DNA of 64,000 bases from contig JAQMWT010000574.1 of NCBI GenBank assembly GCA_029834535.1, forward strand, positions 90,134-154,133, written 5' to 3'. Of the stretch, positions 50,694 to 60,838 are shown one piece after another (the stretch's first letter is position 1; each line of letters begins with the position of its first letter). The notes under the pieces were generated by a model, which saw only the letters and a list, made by a program, of their open reading frames with translations, did not search any database and was not told the DNA's origin. The DNA is from Chrysophaeum taylorii (lineage: Eukaryota; Sar; Pelagophyceae; Pelagomonadales; Pelagomonadaceae). A program made the translations under genes and the position numbers.

Positions 50694-50861
50694 CTTTCGC
50701 GCTCGGTGATTGATCACTGTGCGCCAATCAGAGCACTCTGGCGAAAACACCTCTCTCGTTGGAGCTTCAATAACGTACGTTAGGGTACAGAGAGGGGACT
50801 TCGCACAACGGTCCGTCGTCCGTGTCAAACGCTGTTTCGTTTTTACCTCGACAGATCGACG
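50694..50861. promoter_or_regulatory. Bidirectional promoter, proton ATPase / glycosyltransferase-sulfotransferase
   Basis: 168 bp between divergent start codons. No TATA-like element stands out. Role inferred from position. Confidence 0.4.
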
Positions 50862-53432
50862 ATGTTGTCGCCAGGCTTGTCGCCACCTGGACTGTTGCGC
50901 TCGAGGTCTCGATCTTCGAATATGCACGAGCATATCTCGGCGCGCGAATTACTGCCCGCGTATGCATCGCAGTCATCGGAATCTGACTCGGAAGACGCAT
51001 GGGTTACATCGTCGCTCGGAAGACGCGCCGTTCGTGCTGTCGCGCTCGCCTTGGTTTCTTTCGTGTTGACGGAGGTGGGGTTGCAGATGTACTCGGGGAC
51101 GATGACGACGAAGCGTCGGCGGCCATACGGCACGCTGGACTGGAAGCACGACCCTCTACTCGAAGGGCAGGAGCGGTTCGAGCTCCTTGGCGTGAGTGGA
51201 GATGAGGAGGGTCTCCTATCACCAGGCGGCCACGTGCGGGCGACAGGTACATGCCTTGTCGCTGCGACTGGGCACGACCTCGACGCCTTGACCGTCGCCT
51301 ATTTTGCAGTCGGGCGCCGCACAGTGGGAAAGGCGGCGCGGTCTGCTTGGAGCGCAAAGCGTAGTTCAGGGCGCGAACATGTGGAGACGCTTCTGGTAAC
51401 GGACGAGCCGGGGGCTTCTTTCGTGTGCGACGGGGCCTTCGATATTGTCCGGAGCCTGGGTCGCGTGTTTCCGGCGAACGTGACTGTACCTGAGTATGCA
51501 GGGTCCAGGGCTTACTCCGCGGCGAGCTCTGAAGTCCTTGATATCCGACCAGCGGGTGCTAAGGCCACGGCGAGCGACGAGATCGTTGCCACGCTGCGCT
51601 CAGCCAAGATACGTGCAGTGGCACTTGCGTTGCGCTTGGCAACAGCGCCAGTGCTCGTTTTTTTGGACTGCGACACCCTTGTCTGCCAAAGCCTCTTGCC
51701 TCAGGCATGTGCTGTGGTTTCACCCCAGATAAGTAACGTCGCATTTGTAGCGGTCCCTCGTGAAAAATGGCATGCGACCAAGCAGCTCAAATCGCTTTTT
51801 AAGGTATCGCGCGGAACGCCACAGGCACAGACAGGTGCGCTCATACTCTACGCCCACCACAATGCCACGCGGAAGCTCTTAGACGCATGGCGCCGCGCCT
51901 ATGATGAGCTCCGCAGCGCAAGTCCACCCCAGATAATGGACCAAATTGCCTTCCGCGCTGCGCTTCACGTGGCCCGCACGACCTATCATGTTCTTGACCC
52001 CACTTTCCTCTGTCGCGGCTCACAAGAAACCGGAGCGCGCACCAACGCACTTGGCTGTGATGGCCTGCCACCGGCCTTACTCCCCGAGCAGGGTGGCCTC
52101 ATGTCTGCGATAGGAATGGTTGCTGGGTCTCAAAGCCAACAACGCCAAGGTTCCGGCGGTAACCTTGACTCAACTCTCATCGCGCGGCCTGACGTCAAGC
52201 AAATCATTGGGCCATCTGATGGCGGGCAATGCGACGTTTTGCACTCAAATGACCTCACAATCGCACGCGGGCCGTTCCGCAATGCATCTATCAATCCCCT
52301 CGACCTCGAAGGCGTTGAATGCGTTGAATTCTGGATTGATGTACCCTTCGCCTCGGGCGACGATGTCCAGACACGTGACGGCCTTCGTGCGGCCATTAAA
52401 GACGCACGTACCAACATGATCCATGACAATGATCCTCATGTTACGCAGGGCTTTGAATGCCCATTCTCTCGCCTTGTTGCTGTGACCCCTATTCGCGAAG
52501 ACGAGTACGCCTTGCGCAACGCCACGCGCCGCCTCGTCGAAGAGCCCGTTGTCTTGCGCCTGGCTATCGACAATGTTGCTGCACACATCGACCATCCCAG
52601 GACAAACCGGCTGCAAAAGCAACAGGAGCAAGGAATTTCGCTGCGACGTCTGGCAGCGGTGCCAGGAGACAAGATACATCAGCATGACGCTGCTGAGACA
52701 GGCATTTCATTGGACCATACAGCCCTCCTTGTCCGGGAACCACTAGAGCGCGTTCTGTCTGAGTACAGCACATGTTGCCAGCGTTCGATTGGCGACGCTG
52801 AGCCTGTCGAGTGGTGTGTCGAGTCACACGCTGACTGCCCAGCCATGGAGCCGTCTATTGAGGGTCTTGGAGAAGCTATCACCCAGTTCGCCGAGGCCCG
52901 AGGTAACGTGTTTGTTAAGACGCTTTTTGCTGTCCTTTACGGGGAGCAACATCAAGGCGACACGTTACTCTACACCTCGTCGCCTTCGGATTCTTTTGGC
53001 TGCGAAACGCCGGCCAACCATGGTCCTTTTGCGGTCTCACGGGCTGACGAGCGCGTTGTCGCCTGGCGCCTCACCACCGAACTCACCCTGGTCGGCGTCG
53101 CTGAGCGACCTCGTGAGACTGTCGAGGTAGCTCTTCGCGGCTCAAGCCGCCGACGCAAGCGTCGAGATGTCACCACACCCCCACCACGCTCCCCGCTGCG
53201 CGCCGAGCTTAGTGATGCCCACCTAGCCCGCATCCGCAGAGCAATGGCCCTTGACCGCCATGTCCACAAAGTTGCCACTGCTCGCTTTCAGGGCGACCTT
53301 GATGCCCTCCGGAACACGTACCGCAGCGCCGACGACCAACGGCAGACCAAGTCCAGGCTTAGTTCACCCAGTGCCGGTCTCGCACCCCAACCAAATATGG
53401 CCATGTCCGTTCAGAATTACTTCCGACGATAA
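50862..53432 (+). CDS. Type II Golgi glycosyltransferase-sulfotransferase fusion
   Basis: A single exon of 856 residues. A short cytosolic tail precedes a membrane anchor (VRAVALALVSFVLTEVGLQM, residues about 58-77). The first domain (about 130-400) is nucleotide-sugar-transferase-like, with APVLVFLDCDTLVCQSLLP holding a DCD metal-binding motif (DxD), and QTGALILYAHH. The second (about 455-760) has ALLVREPLERVLSEYSTCC, matching the 3'-phosphate-binding 'R-P-R-S-Y' region of carbohydrate sulfotransferases, preceded by DHT. The 5' PAPS loop is not clear. Probable role: build and sulfate extracellular polysaccharide. Its divergent partner is the proton ATPase. Confidence 0.6.
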   Translation: MLSPGLSPPGLLRSRSRSSNMHEHISARELLPAYASQSSESDSEDAWVTSSLGRRAVRAVALALVSFVLTEVGLQMYSGTMTTKRRRPYGTLDWKHDPLLEGQERFELLGVSGDEEGLLSPGGHVRATGTCLVAATGHDLDALTVAYFAVGRRTVGKAARSAWSAKRSSGREHVETLLVTDEPGASFVCDGAFDIVRSLGRVFPANVTVPEYAGSRAYSAASSEVLDIRPAGAKATASDEIVATLRSAKIRAVALALRLATAPVLVFLDCDTLVCQSLLPQACAVVSPQISNVAFVAVPREKWHATKQLKSLFKVSRGTPQAQTGALILYAHHNATRKLLDAWRRAYDELRSASPPQIMDQIAFRAALHVARTTYHVLDPTFLCRGSQETGARTNALGCDGLPPALLPEQGGLMSAIGMVAGSQSQQRQGSGGNLDSTLIARPDVKQIIGPSDGGQCDVLHSNDLTIARGPFRNASINPLDLEGVECVEFWIDVPFASGDDVQTRDGLRAAIKDARTNMIHDNDPHVTQGFECPFSRLVAVTPIREDEYALRNATRRLVEEPVVLRLAIDNVAAHIDHPRTNRLQKQQEQGISLRRLAAVPGDKIHQHDAAETGISLDHTALLVREPLERVLSEYSTCCQRSIGDAEPVEWCVESHADCPAMEPSIEGLGEAITQFAEARGNVFVKTLFAVLYGEQHQGDTLLYTSSPSDSFGCETPANHGPFAVSRADERVVAWRLTTELTLVGVAERPRETVEVALRGSSRRRKRRDVTTPPPRSPLRAELSDAHLARIRRAMALDRHVHKVATARFQGDLDALRNTYRSADDQRQTKSRLSSPSAGLAPQPNMAMSVQNYFRR

Positions 53433-53544
53433 TAATCCGCGGTGCCGGGCGATTCTGGAAAGTGACAAAGTGCGTGCACTCATAACGGACCAATGTCTTC
53501 TTTGGCCCTATGGCCGATGGGCATCCTCCTAAGAGTGTAGGTTC

Positions 53545-53893
53545 TAAAGAGGCGACTGCTGAAAAGGGGGGGGGGTTAAGCGAAGATCTGGGTACTTAAA
53601 GTTGGCTGCTGTACTTTAAAGGGGGGCAGAAAGAGCTTGGAAGTGTTGGGGAGAGTCGTGTGCGAGTCAAGAAGGGCATTGGCCTGGTTGACGGCCTTTT
53701 CTCGTCCTCTGCGATCATCCATGCTGACTCTCTGAGCCTGGGAGTTGCCTGCCGTAATAATTCCTCCATTAAACGCAGACTTCCCGAAACAAGCCAGTGC
53801 CGCAACGACGACGTATTTAGTAATACTTTACATCACCCTACCTTCAAGCACCCACACGCACCACCCCCCCTAGCAGCCGACCTTAAAAACCCT
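53545..53893. mobile_element. MITE-like element with inverted GTCGACTGC-type ends (diverged)
   Basis: Left end has GGCGACTGCTGAAAAGG and a G-run at about 53551-53576, with a second variant (AAAGTTGGCTGCTG) at 53597. The right end is the complement form CCCCCCTAGCAGCCGACCTT at about 53862-53883. The interior shares blocks with 31275-31335. Degeneracy makes exact ends uncertain. Confidence 0.45.
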
Positions 53894-54924
53894 GCCACAA
53901 TGTCATACAATATGAATAACACTGATGTTCGCTGGTTACCAGGAGGGGAGAGGGCTTGAAGTGCGACCTTATTATAAGCGCGGCTGCAGGTGGGCAACGA
54001 GGAATCTGGCTTCATATCTCCGGCTCTACGCTTCCTTGAACTTTCTTTCGTCATCTCGTGACCCGAAGCGGGTGCTGACGAGCACAAAAGTACTGAAGAG
54101 ATGAGTCTAAGCATGGGGATACGAATAAGGTTCAACTGGGTACATAATGTACGTGCTTGACGGTAGACGTGCGTGCGTCAAGCACGTCTGCTAAACCCTC
54201 TCGTGGTTTGAAATGAAGCTTCGCAAAGATATGCATCTAGCTCCGGTACAAAAATCATTTGACCGATATGCGGTCCATTTTGTACTGGAACAGTGAGCTC
54301 TTACAAAGTCGCCTAAATTGTGCGCGTGGGAAAGGAGGAAAAGAAGAAGATGCGGGTTATGTTTAATAGAATGGCACGATGGCGAAGAAAGAGCTCCCAC
54401 TTCCTATATTTTGTTAGGCAGTCAGATGAGTTCAAATTAGCATGTATATTAGCAGGATCAACAGTGCCTACGTTCACTAGAACTTTGTATATCCATCGCA
54501 GAAAACAATCGCGATATGACCAGTCTTTTTTGTGATATTAAACTCCTTCATGCGATGTGACTGTGTTTTTGTCCATGAACAAAGGGACTGGATTGGCCTG
54601 TAATCAAAGACTAGAAAGAAGACGACGAAGCCAGAAAAGAGAAGCAGTGCAACCAAAGGGCGGTAGGTGTGCTGATTTAAAGCTGGCGCGCGAGTTGCAA
54701 GTTTTTAAATTGAAGAACACCATGCAAAAGCACATCCACAAAGCATTTATACACAGTCGGAGATCGAGCGGCGCGTATCAGGTTCTGATGCCCCATCAGC
54801 GTCGCAGAAGTCGTAAGATTCATTCCATTTGTTACCATCGATAGTCAAGCACAAGTGACAAACGTCCATACAGATACATTAGGATATGACGAATATGAAT
54901 CTTGTGCGTGCGACTAGGATTGTC

Positions 54925-54960
54925 TTTAAATGTCGACTGCTAAGAGGGGGGGGTGTGTGT
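54925..54960 (+). mobile_element. Solo GTCGACTGC mini-element with target duplication
   Basis: A 36-bp insert (TTTAAATGTCGACTGCTAAG, AG, G-run, TGTGTGT) between GGATTGTC at 54917-54924 and GGATTGTC at 54961-54968. The 8-bp direct repeat is exact. Confidence 0.8.
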
Positions 54961-56120
54961 GGATTGTCACCAAAACGGCAAGCTCGAAAAACTTTAAACT
55001 GAAATTTTCTTTATCGCGATATAAAGGAGAACGCTAAAAAGTACTCTAAGGTAGACGCTGCGTGTAGTGTCACTCAGGAGAGTCGATTTTGTGGACAGTC
55101 ACGGGCAGTTAGGCGAATGTCGAGTAGACGTACTTTGTTTGATGAGGTCTCACTCGTGCGATAGTCAAAAGATAATTGGTCGCTTTGGATTGTCGAAACT
55201 GCATCGACCGATTGCGGCGGTTGCAAATAACTTCGACCAAACTCAACGGGATGGGACACCCTTTAGCTGATCATAATCGTTTAATGTCGTCGGGGGAGTG
55301 TAAGCGTTGCTTGAGATGTGCAACGTGACGTCTATAAAGATCAAAATTTGATGGCATGCGAGAAGAGCACGTCAACAATATCCTGTAGAGAAATCTGCTG
55401 CCTCTTACCCTTATCCGTCCGTTGAGAATATGATCTCATCCTTACCCTTCTTCTTCCTTTCTACACAATCTAATAGTCCTCTGATTTGTGCCTACGCTCA
55501 TCATCATGGTCTAGCGCGTCCCGAGGTATGTGGCACTATACACTTAACCTTTCTCGTGTAGTTCTAGATGCAGCCTGTCGTGTTCTGAGAAAATAGGGAA
55601 CATACCTTTCATTCCCCGAATTAACCTTCCAGACGGACTCGATGAGACGGGATGGTTTCCCAGGTGACTTACCACTGCTTGCTAAATGCTCTGCAGGCTA
55701 TGGGCCCAGGCGGGTCCCTGAGAAACCATGTGTCAACATGCACGTAACCTATGGGTATTGGGCTGTTACCGCGCCAGCTCAGCCTCGACATGTGACACGC
55801 TTGTCAATATATCGTCATTACCATTGGGCTGTATATAATTCTTTTTAGCACACGTGATCGTGTAACCTTGTGTGCACCTGTTCATAGCATCGTATTGTCA
55901 TGTTGATGTGTGTGTAATTGGCTAACCTGTACTCTTGCGCACATGTTATGGAATATTTTGGGTACGTCCACTCGTACATTATATGGTAATGCACTTAGCA
56001 AGCTCCTTGAGAGCACCAAAACTAACCAGCTGCCTGAGTGACTACGCTTAGCGACACTACTCTGGACTCACAGCTTGCACAGTCGTCATATAGACACATT
56101 TTCCATCGAAAAATTGATGA

Positions 56121-57015
56121 GTGTACATAGACACCGACAGACAGACCCCCTTAGAATGTCTAGACAGTGTCAACTGCGTGACTGAACCCACAGGCTCCCC
56201 GTCAACTGCTATGGCAGAACACGCAGCACGAGCCGCACCTAAGGCGATCACAGGTGCGGATGTATTGAAGCTCGAAGCTCCTGTAGCTGAGTTTCTTAAC
56301 CTTTTTTTTTTTTTTTTTTTTTGACATTTCACCAACGAAGCTTTCCCCCACTTATCTGATGCAAAAGTAGCGCAGCTAACTACCGTCTGCTACGACTATG
56401 AAGTCAAGGCATTACGTCCTGAAATCAACGTTCGTTTCTTAGAAGAGGAACGAATTTTAAATCGCGCGCACCCGAAGGCACTAGCTTTCGACACTCGTGT
56501 TCGTGCCCCGGTCACCATGCTTTTATTAACTGCAGCTGACTGGCACACTTACGAGAACACGTACGCTACCTTTTTTTCATACTTACATCAATCTTGAAAG
56601 TGTTGGAAAACCGGCACTTGCGGCCTGGCCCGCCATCAACGAGATATACAACAAAAGCTATTTACCCAACAAGGCTCGAGCTATTATGCTCATCGCCTTT
56701 AATCACTACGAGTCTGTTACGACTACTGACGTGTCTTTAAATGTCGACTGCTAAGAGGGGGGGTGTGTGTGGTGACGTGTCTTACTTGAAATAGCAATTT
56801 AACTCTGTTGTTTATAATCCTAACTGTATGTCCATGTATCTATCGAAGCTGTCCTAGCATTTAGGCAAATCTCTTACCAACTTAACCAGGAAGAGACTGG
56901 CCTTCAATTCGACTTTGGCACTCTTTGCAGAAAAATCTATGAAGAGATACATCGGCACTAAGCCGATAATACCAGCAATAACCGTTATGATCGTGGTTGG
57001 GTAGATTGGTGTTAT
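56121..57015 (+). pseudogene. Broken 5' part of copia gag-like region
   Basis: Frame pieces before and after the T run (56301-56322) read as one protein region: STAMAEHAARAAPKAITGAD, then HLSDAKVAQLTTVCYDYEV, ALAFDTRVRAPVTMLLL and INEIYNKSYLPNKARAIML. The mini-element at 56736 then interrupts it. Several stops follow before the long open frame at 57016. Confidence 0.55.
56736..56772 (+). mobile_element. Solo GTCGACTGC mini-element inside the copia gag region
   Basis: A 37-bp insert, flanked by TGACGTGTC at 56727-56735 and 56773-56781. On both sides the copia reading frame continues as if the insert and one flank copy were absent, so the copia sequence was there first and the insertion came later. 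Confidence 0.85.
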
Positions 57016-58803
57016 ATGTACGAAACCCGATCTTCATATCGACCTGTACCAGAAGCTGAACGATTGTGTCACCCTACCAACCCAAGCTACATTTTAGAAT
57101 ACGCATTAGACCTTTACAATGTCGTATCAAACGGGTCGAACAAAAGACGCTTAGAACGCCCTGTTTCTTGGCAACCCTATGTCGAAGGTTTATCAACTCA
57201 ACCAAAGCCAAAGTTACTTCTTACGCATACTTTGGACTCATCGGACAAAAGTCTGACTCAAACTGCTAACACACTCGCCTTCATCACTTCGTCCCAACCT
57301 GGTACATCTTCCACGTTTAATGCGAGACGCTTGCGTAACTCTAATGATGCTCGCCAGCCTTTCTCTCGCAGCGATTTATCGTATTATCGTCCTGGTGATT
57401 CTTACGTCACCAAGAAAACTGCCGGACAGTCCCATGACCGTCCAATTTACCCCCGCACATTTGACAGGTCCTCTCGGTCTAACATGAAACTATTAGATCG
57501 AACTAACCACACCTTGAATACCCTACGAGAGCAGTGTAGCGAACTCACGAAGCAAGTGACGGATAATGATACCACGGCTCAGCTACAACAGAACATCAAC
57601 AAGTTATTTGAGACCCTGCTACAATCAGCCGATATCCTGTCAACAACATCTACTGAGGACAACAGTAGTTTACTTCGTCTAAACGAACAACTCATGTTTG
57701 CAGAAGACATCATTTATGATATAGACGTTCATCTATCCTCGACCGAAAAGTCGTTAAACTACGTGGAGCCACAACACCATACTGTTGTTACTGCTCCCAA
57801 CCCAAAGGCAACTCCTCCTACTACAAACACACAGGGTAAACCTTCCAATACTGTGCCTAACCTCTTTACCGCTTCCGCCATCTCGGCTTTACCACCAGCG
57901 TTATTGTCCTCGCTATCTTCACAGGTCCAATCTGCCCTCAACCTACCATCACAAGCCGAAACCAAAAGGGATGCCGATCATACTTCGCTATCGTCATTTG
58001 ATGAAAAGCACGGCATGGCTGATGAGGCTGACGAACCATCACCACCTGTTCAACCGATTATTATTCCAACGAATCTACTATTGCTGAAGAATTTCTTCAC
58101 CGCTAGTCTCTCCACTACTTGCCCACATTCGGAAAACGCCTTCCTCACCAACTACATGAAGGTAAACAGTGTCCCTCCACATTGCTCTTTCCTATATTTT
58201 GACTCTTGTGCTACCATCTCCTTGATGTCCGCCTACGATTTCGCTATACCCAATCATATAATACCATTGGACTCTAAGTACGCTCCGATTGTTATTCAGA
58301 CGGCAACAGGACAACAACGGGCATCACACATGATGTTAACACGCAACATCGTTATTCACCTACCAGATCATCCACAAATTGGCTACGTTAAGATCGACTT
58401 CGCTTTATGTCTTCAACCAGTGCATGACCGACATCTCGCTATCCTGAGCATGCTCGACTGGAACCAGACCAATCTTACCACCGTGTTCAACGATCGAGCT
58501 GAGCCAAAGCTCAGCGCTGTCACGAGCCGCATAGACAGAGATGTACGTATACCCATACACTATGTCGCAGCTAATTTACCCGCTCTCCCTTGTATCACTT
58601 ACAACATCGCGCGCGACAAGCGGCTGGAACTTCGCTCCCTTGCATTTCCCCTCAAGCGATATCATGAAAACAGGGAGCTACTGGCATTCTATAATTACCT
58701 ACTCCAACGAGTTTTACCAGATCGACCGTGGATTCGCCCTTTGGTTCTCAACCTTCGGAAACAGAACAAATTTGTTCAGCAAAATACGCAGCCATTGAGT
58801 TGA
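57016..58803 (+). CDS. Copia gag-protease fragment
   Basis: 595 codons open. The N-terminal half is hydrophilic gag-like sequence with a helical segment (LDRTNHTLNTLREQCSELTK). No CCHC zinc knuckle is seen. The protease is around CSFLYFDSCATISLMSAYDF (bases about 58184-58245): an Asp-Ser-Cys-Ala site in place of the usual Asp-Ser/Thr-Gly-Ala, then IVIQTATGQQRASHMMLTRN and HLAILSMLDWNQTNL, as in retroviral-type aspartic proteases of copia elements. The frame ends at TGA 58801. Confidence 0.6.
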   Translation: MYETRSSYRPVPEAERLCHPTNPSYILEYALDLYNVVSNGSNKRRLERPVSWQPYVEGLSTQPKPKLLLTHTLDSSDKSLTQTANTLAFITSSQPGTSSTFNARRLRNSNDARQPFSRSDLSYYRPGDSYVTKKTAGQSHDRPIYPRTFDRSSRSNMKLLDRTNHTLNTLREQCSELTKQVTDNDTTAQLQQNINKLFETLLQSADILSTTSTEDNSSLLRLNEQLMFAEDIIYDIDVHLSSTEKSLNYVEPQHHTVVTAPNPKATPPTTNTQGKPSNTVPNLFTASAISALPPALLSSLSSQVQSALNLPSQAETKRDADHTSLSSFDEKHGMADEADEPSPPVQPIIIPTNLLLLKNFFTASLSTTCPHSENAFLTNYMKVNSVPPHCSFLYFDSCATISLMSAYDFAIPNHIIPLDSKYAPIVIQTATGQQRASHMMLTRNIVIHLPDHPQIGYVKIDFALCLQPVHDRHLAILSMLDWNQTNLTTVFNDRAEPKLSAVTSRIDRDVRIPIHYVAANLPALPCITYNIARDKRLELRSLAFPLKRYHENRELLAFYNYLLQRVLPDRPWIRPLVLNLRKQNKFVQQNTQPLS

Positions 58804-59841
58804 CTACTCGCACGACCAGTTTTTCTCTCACAAGAGTCCAATCTCCGCAAACCCTCTGTCATGTTACTTTGTTCTGGTTTGTCAACTCCGGCGTTCCTGT
58901 CTCAAGCCACTAATGACTTAGGCTTAAATATCAATGTAAAAGTTGTTGTTGAGTCTGATGATACGCTTGTTCGTATGTTACGCCACCGTTTTTCTACTGT
59001 ACTATTTTTTGAATCTCTCCCCGCCTTTATTAACCATCTCCACCTAATCTCACCCGAGGAAAGGCGCACATTCTATTGTGATATAATTGAGATTACTCCT
59101 CCCTGCACAAACAGGAATTTACTAAAACAACAAAAGTCAGAAGACTTACACAGTCTGCTGGACGATTCTCTTTTCGACAGCATGCTGTCTGTCATCAAGC
59201 TACTCCAGCCCTTGGTACTACTGGCTGAGATGACGCCTCCGCATAAGTACTGTCATCAAGACCACATCACAGTGGCCAACCTTATCTATACTACCCTTGA
59301 TTACTGTGTCGATGTTGTTGATAGGTTCCCGACCTACCTATGTGGCGACTACCAATCTAGAGAAAGGTGGATATGCGTCGCCCGCAGATATTCTACTGGA
59401 CCAATTAAACTATCATCGTGGCCCATCCTCCATCCACGCCCCTTCCTAAAGATCGTGGATGATCTACAAGCTATTCCCAAGCGCCTTTGGCTACCTAACC
59501 ACCTAACCAAAGACTGGATCCGGGTGTTCCCCGATCCTCCATATATACCCGTTCCAAAAAAAACGTTTGCACTTTACGCTCGCACAGGTTCTGCTCAGCT
59601 TACTATGGCTGACCTTGAATCCCTCAATATGTTACTACTTCGCCTTCACTCACAACAGGCTCACGAGCAACGTACTCACTCTGTTCAACCCGAGTGTACT
59701 TACCATCAGTTGTGCTTTAAACGCTCCTCTATGGAGCCATTACCCAATGCAACACATCCTATACACGTCAAGATTTTTACAATCCTCTATAACGTGTTCG
59801 CAAGCTTCCTAACTCACCCACTCCTGTGTCCTATTACATAA
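58804..59841 (+). CDS. C5 cytosine-methyltransferase-like domain within the copia element
   Basis: Coding sequence resumes just after the protease frame (LARPVFLSQESNLRKPS) and runs to 59841. It resembles a DNMT fold: SVMLLCSGLSTPAFLSQATN then LGLNINVKVVVESDDTLVRM (motif I and following acidic position; compare the 'LFDGIATG...LG...SE' of DNMT3 types), DIIEITPPCTN (motif IV, Pro-Cys with the catalytic Cys), LLAEMTPPH (motif VI, Glu kept, Asn-Val lost) and YQSRERWICVARR (motif VIII, QxRxR-like). Order and spacing fit. The SAM-binding glycines are partly changed. Activity is doubtful, but the domain identity looks real. Alternative: another Rossmann methyltransferase. Confidence 0.5.
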   Translation, partial: LLARPVFLSQESNLRKPSVMLLCSGLSTPAFLSQATNDLGLNINVKVVVESDDTLVRMLRHRFSTVLFFESLPAFINHLHLISPEERRTFYCDIIEITPPCTNRNLLKQQKSEDLHSLLDDSLFDSMLSVIKLLQPLVLLAEMTPPHKYCHQDHITVANLIYTTLDYCVDVVDRFPTYLCGDYQSRERWICVARRYSTGPIKLSSWPILHPRPFLKIVDDLQAIPKRLWLPNHLTKDWIRVFPDPPYIPVPKKTFALYARTGSAQLTMADLESLNMLLLRLHSQQAHEQRTHSVQPECTYHQLCFKRSSMEPLPNATHPIHVKIFTILYNVFASFLTHPLLCPIT

Positions 59842-60838
59842 CCGTTTTCGAAACTAACCAACCGTCACACAGGTTATTACTTACAACCTCATCAACATCA
59901 CACGACTCCCGCTTCTTAACTGGTGGCCACCATTCTGACGGCAACCTCACCATAGAGAACGCCACCACCAACCAAAAGACCCCCATCGACGCCTTATACG
60001 TTCACTGCTTCCGACATCCCCGCGACCGGGACAGGTCCATATATCTGGAGCCGTTTATAGGTTACTTGTGGATAGTCCAAGCCCTTCCCCAAGTAGGCTC
60101 CGCTACCACCTATGGCACCGCCATACAAAACCTCGTGTCCAGATGCGCTCTCATTATGCCTGGCTGCCTTACCTACAAGGCCACCGACAAATCTTTCGAT
60201 TACAAGGATTCTCTTTTGCTCTGGAAGATCATCACCTATCTCATAGTCGCTATATAGGGTACCTTCGTGGAAGTGACCGCAAACTCGGCTCTAAAATCCA
60301 CTCAATGCTTGCTCCATTGCCAACCATCCGAGGGTATGCCAATATGATTTTACTCGACCCTCGCAACGGGAAATTACGCTACCCCACTCGACCGGAGTTG
60401 ATTCGTGCTAACAACCACACCAAACAACAGGAATCTTCCTCTTGTCTCTACGCCATGACCTTTGCTGTGACATGCTCAGCAATGCTCTGCCTGCCGGTAC
60501 GTACAGCACTCTGTACAAGCACCTTTCGCTCATCGTCGCCGATATTAAATCCCTTATGTTGGACCCTACCTTCCAACATACTGCTGCCGTGACGAAGAAA
60601 TCCTATGTATCCAATTTCATGACCGTTGACCAAGCCTCCACCACGTGCAGCACAGATACCTTGTCTTTGGCACAATCTTAAAAGTATGATGTCTATTTCC
60701 AGCAACTGCTTGACCGAAATGTCGTTAAACTATATATCGTCGTCCTACGAAGATACTCTCGCTACTCGTGATTATGAGGAGAAAACTCCAAGTGACCCTG
60801 CTGTGCACCAACGACGCACCGCCTTCCACTGCCTTAGA
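59842..60838 (+). other. Copia interdomain spacer, broken coding sequence
   Basis: Overlapping short frames (59826-60257, 60442-60681) look protein-like but match no domain I recognise. They may be the target-recognition part of the methyltransferase-like domain or degraded polyprotein. Confidence 0.4.

Larger units (their letters stand above)
53433..56120. other. AT-rich repeat region without recognisable gene
   Basis: GC falls sharply here. Bases about 53545-53890 look like a small element bounded by diverged, inverted GTCGACTGC sequences (CGACTGCTGAAAAGG at 53554 and CCTAGCAGCCGACC at 53869). A solo insertion lies at 54925. No protein-like frame was found in 53900-56100. Confidence 0.5.
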
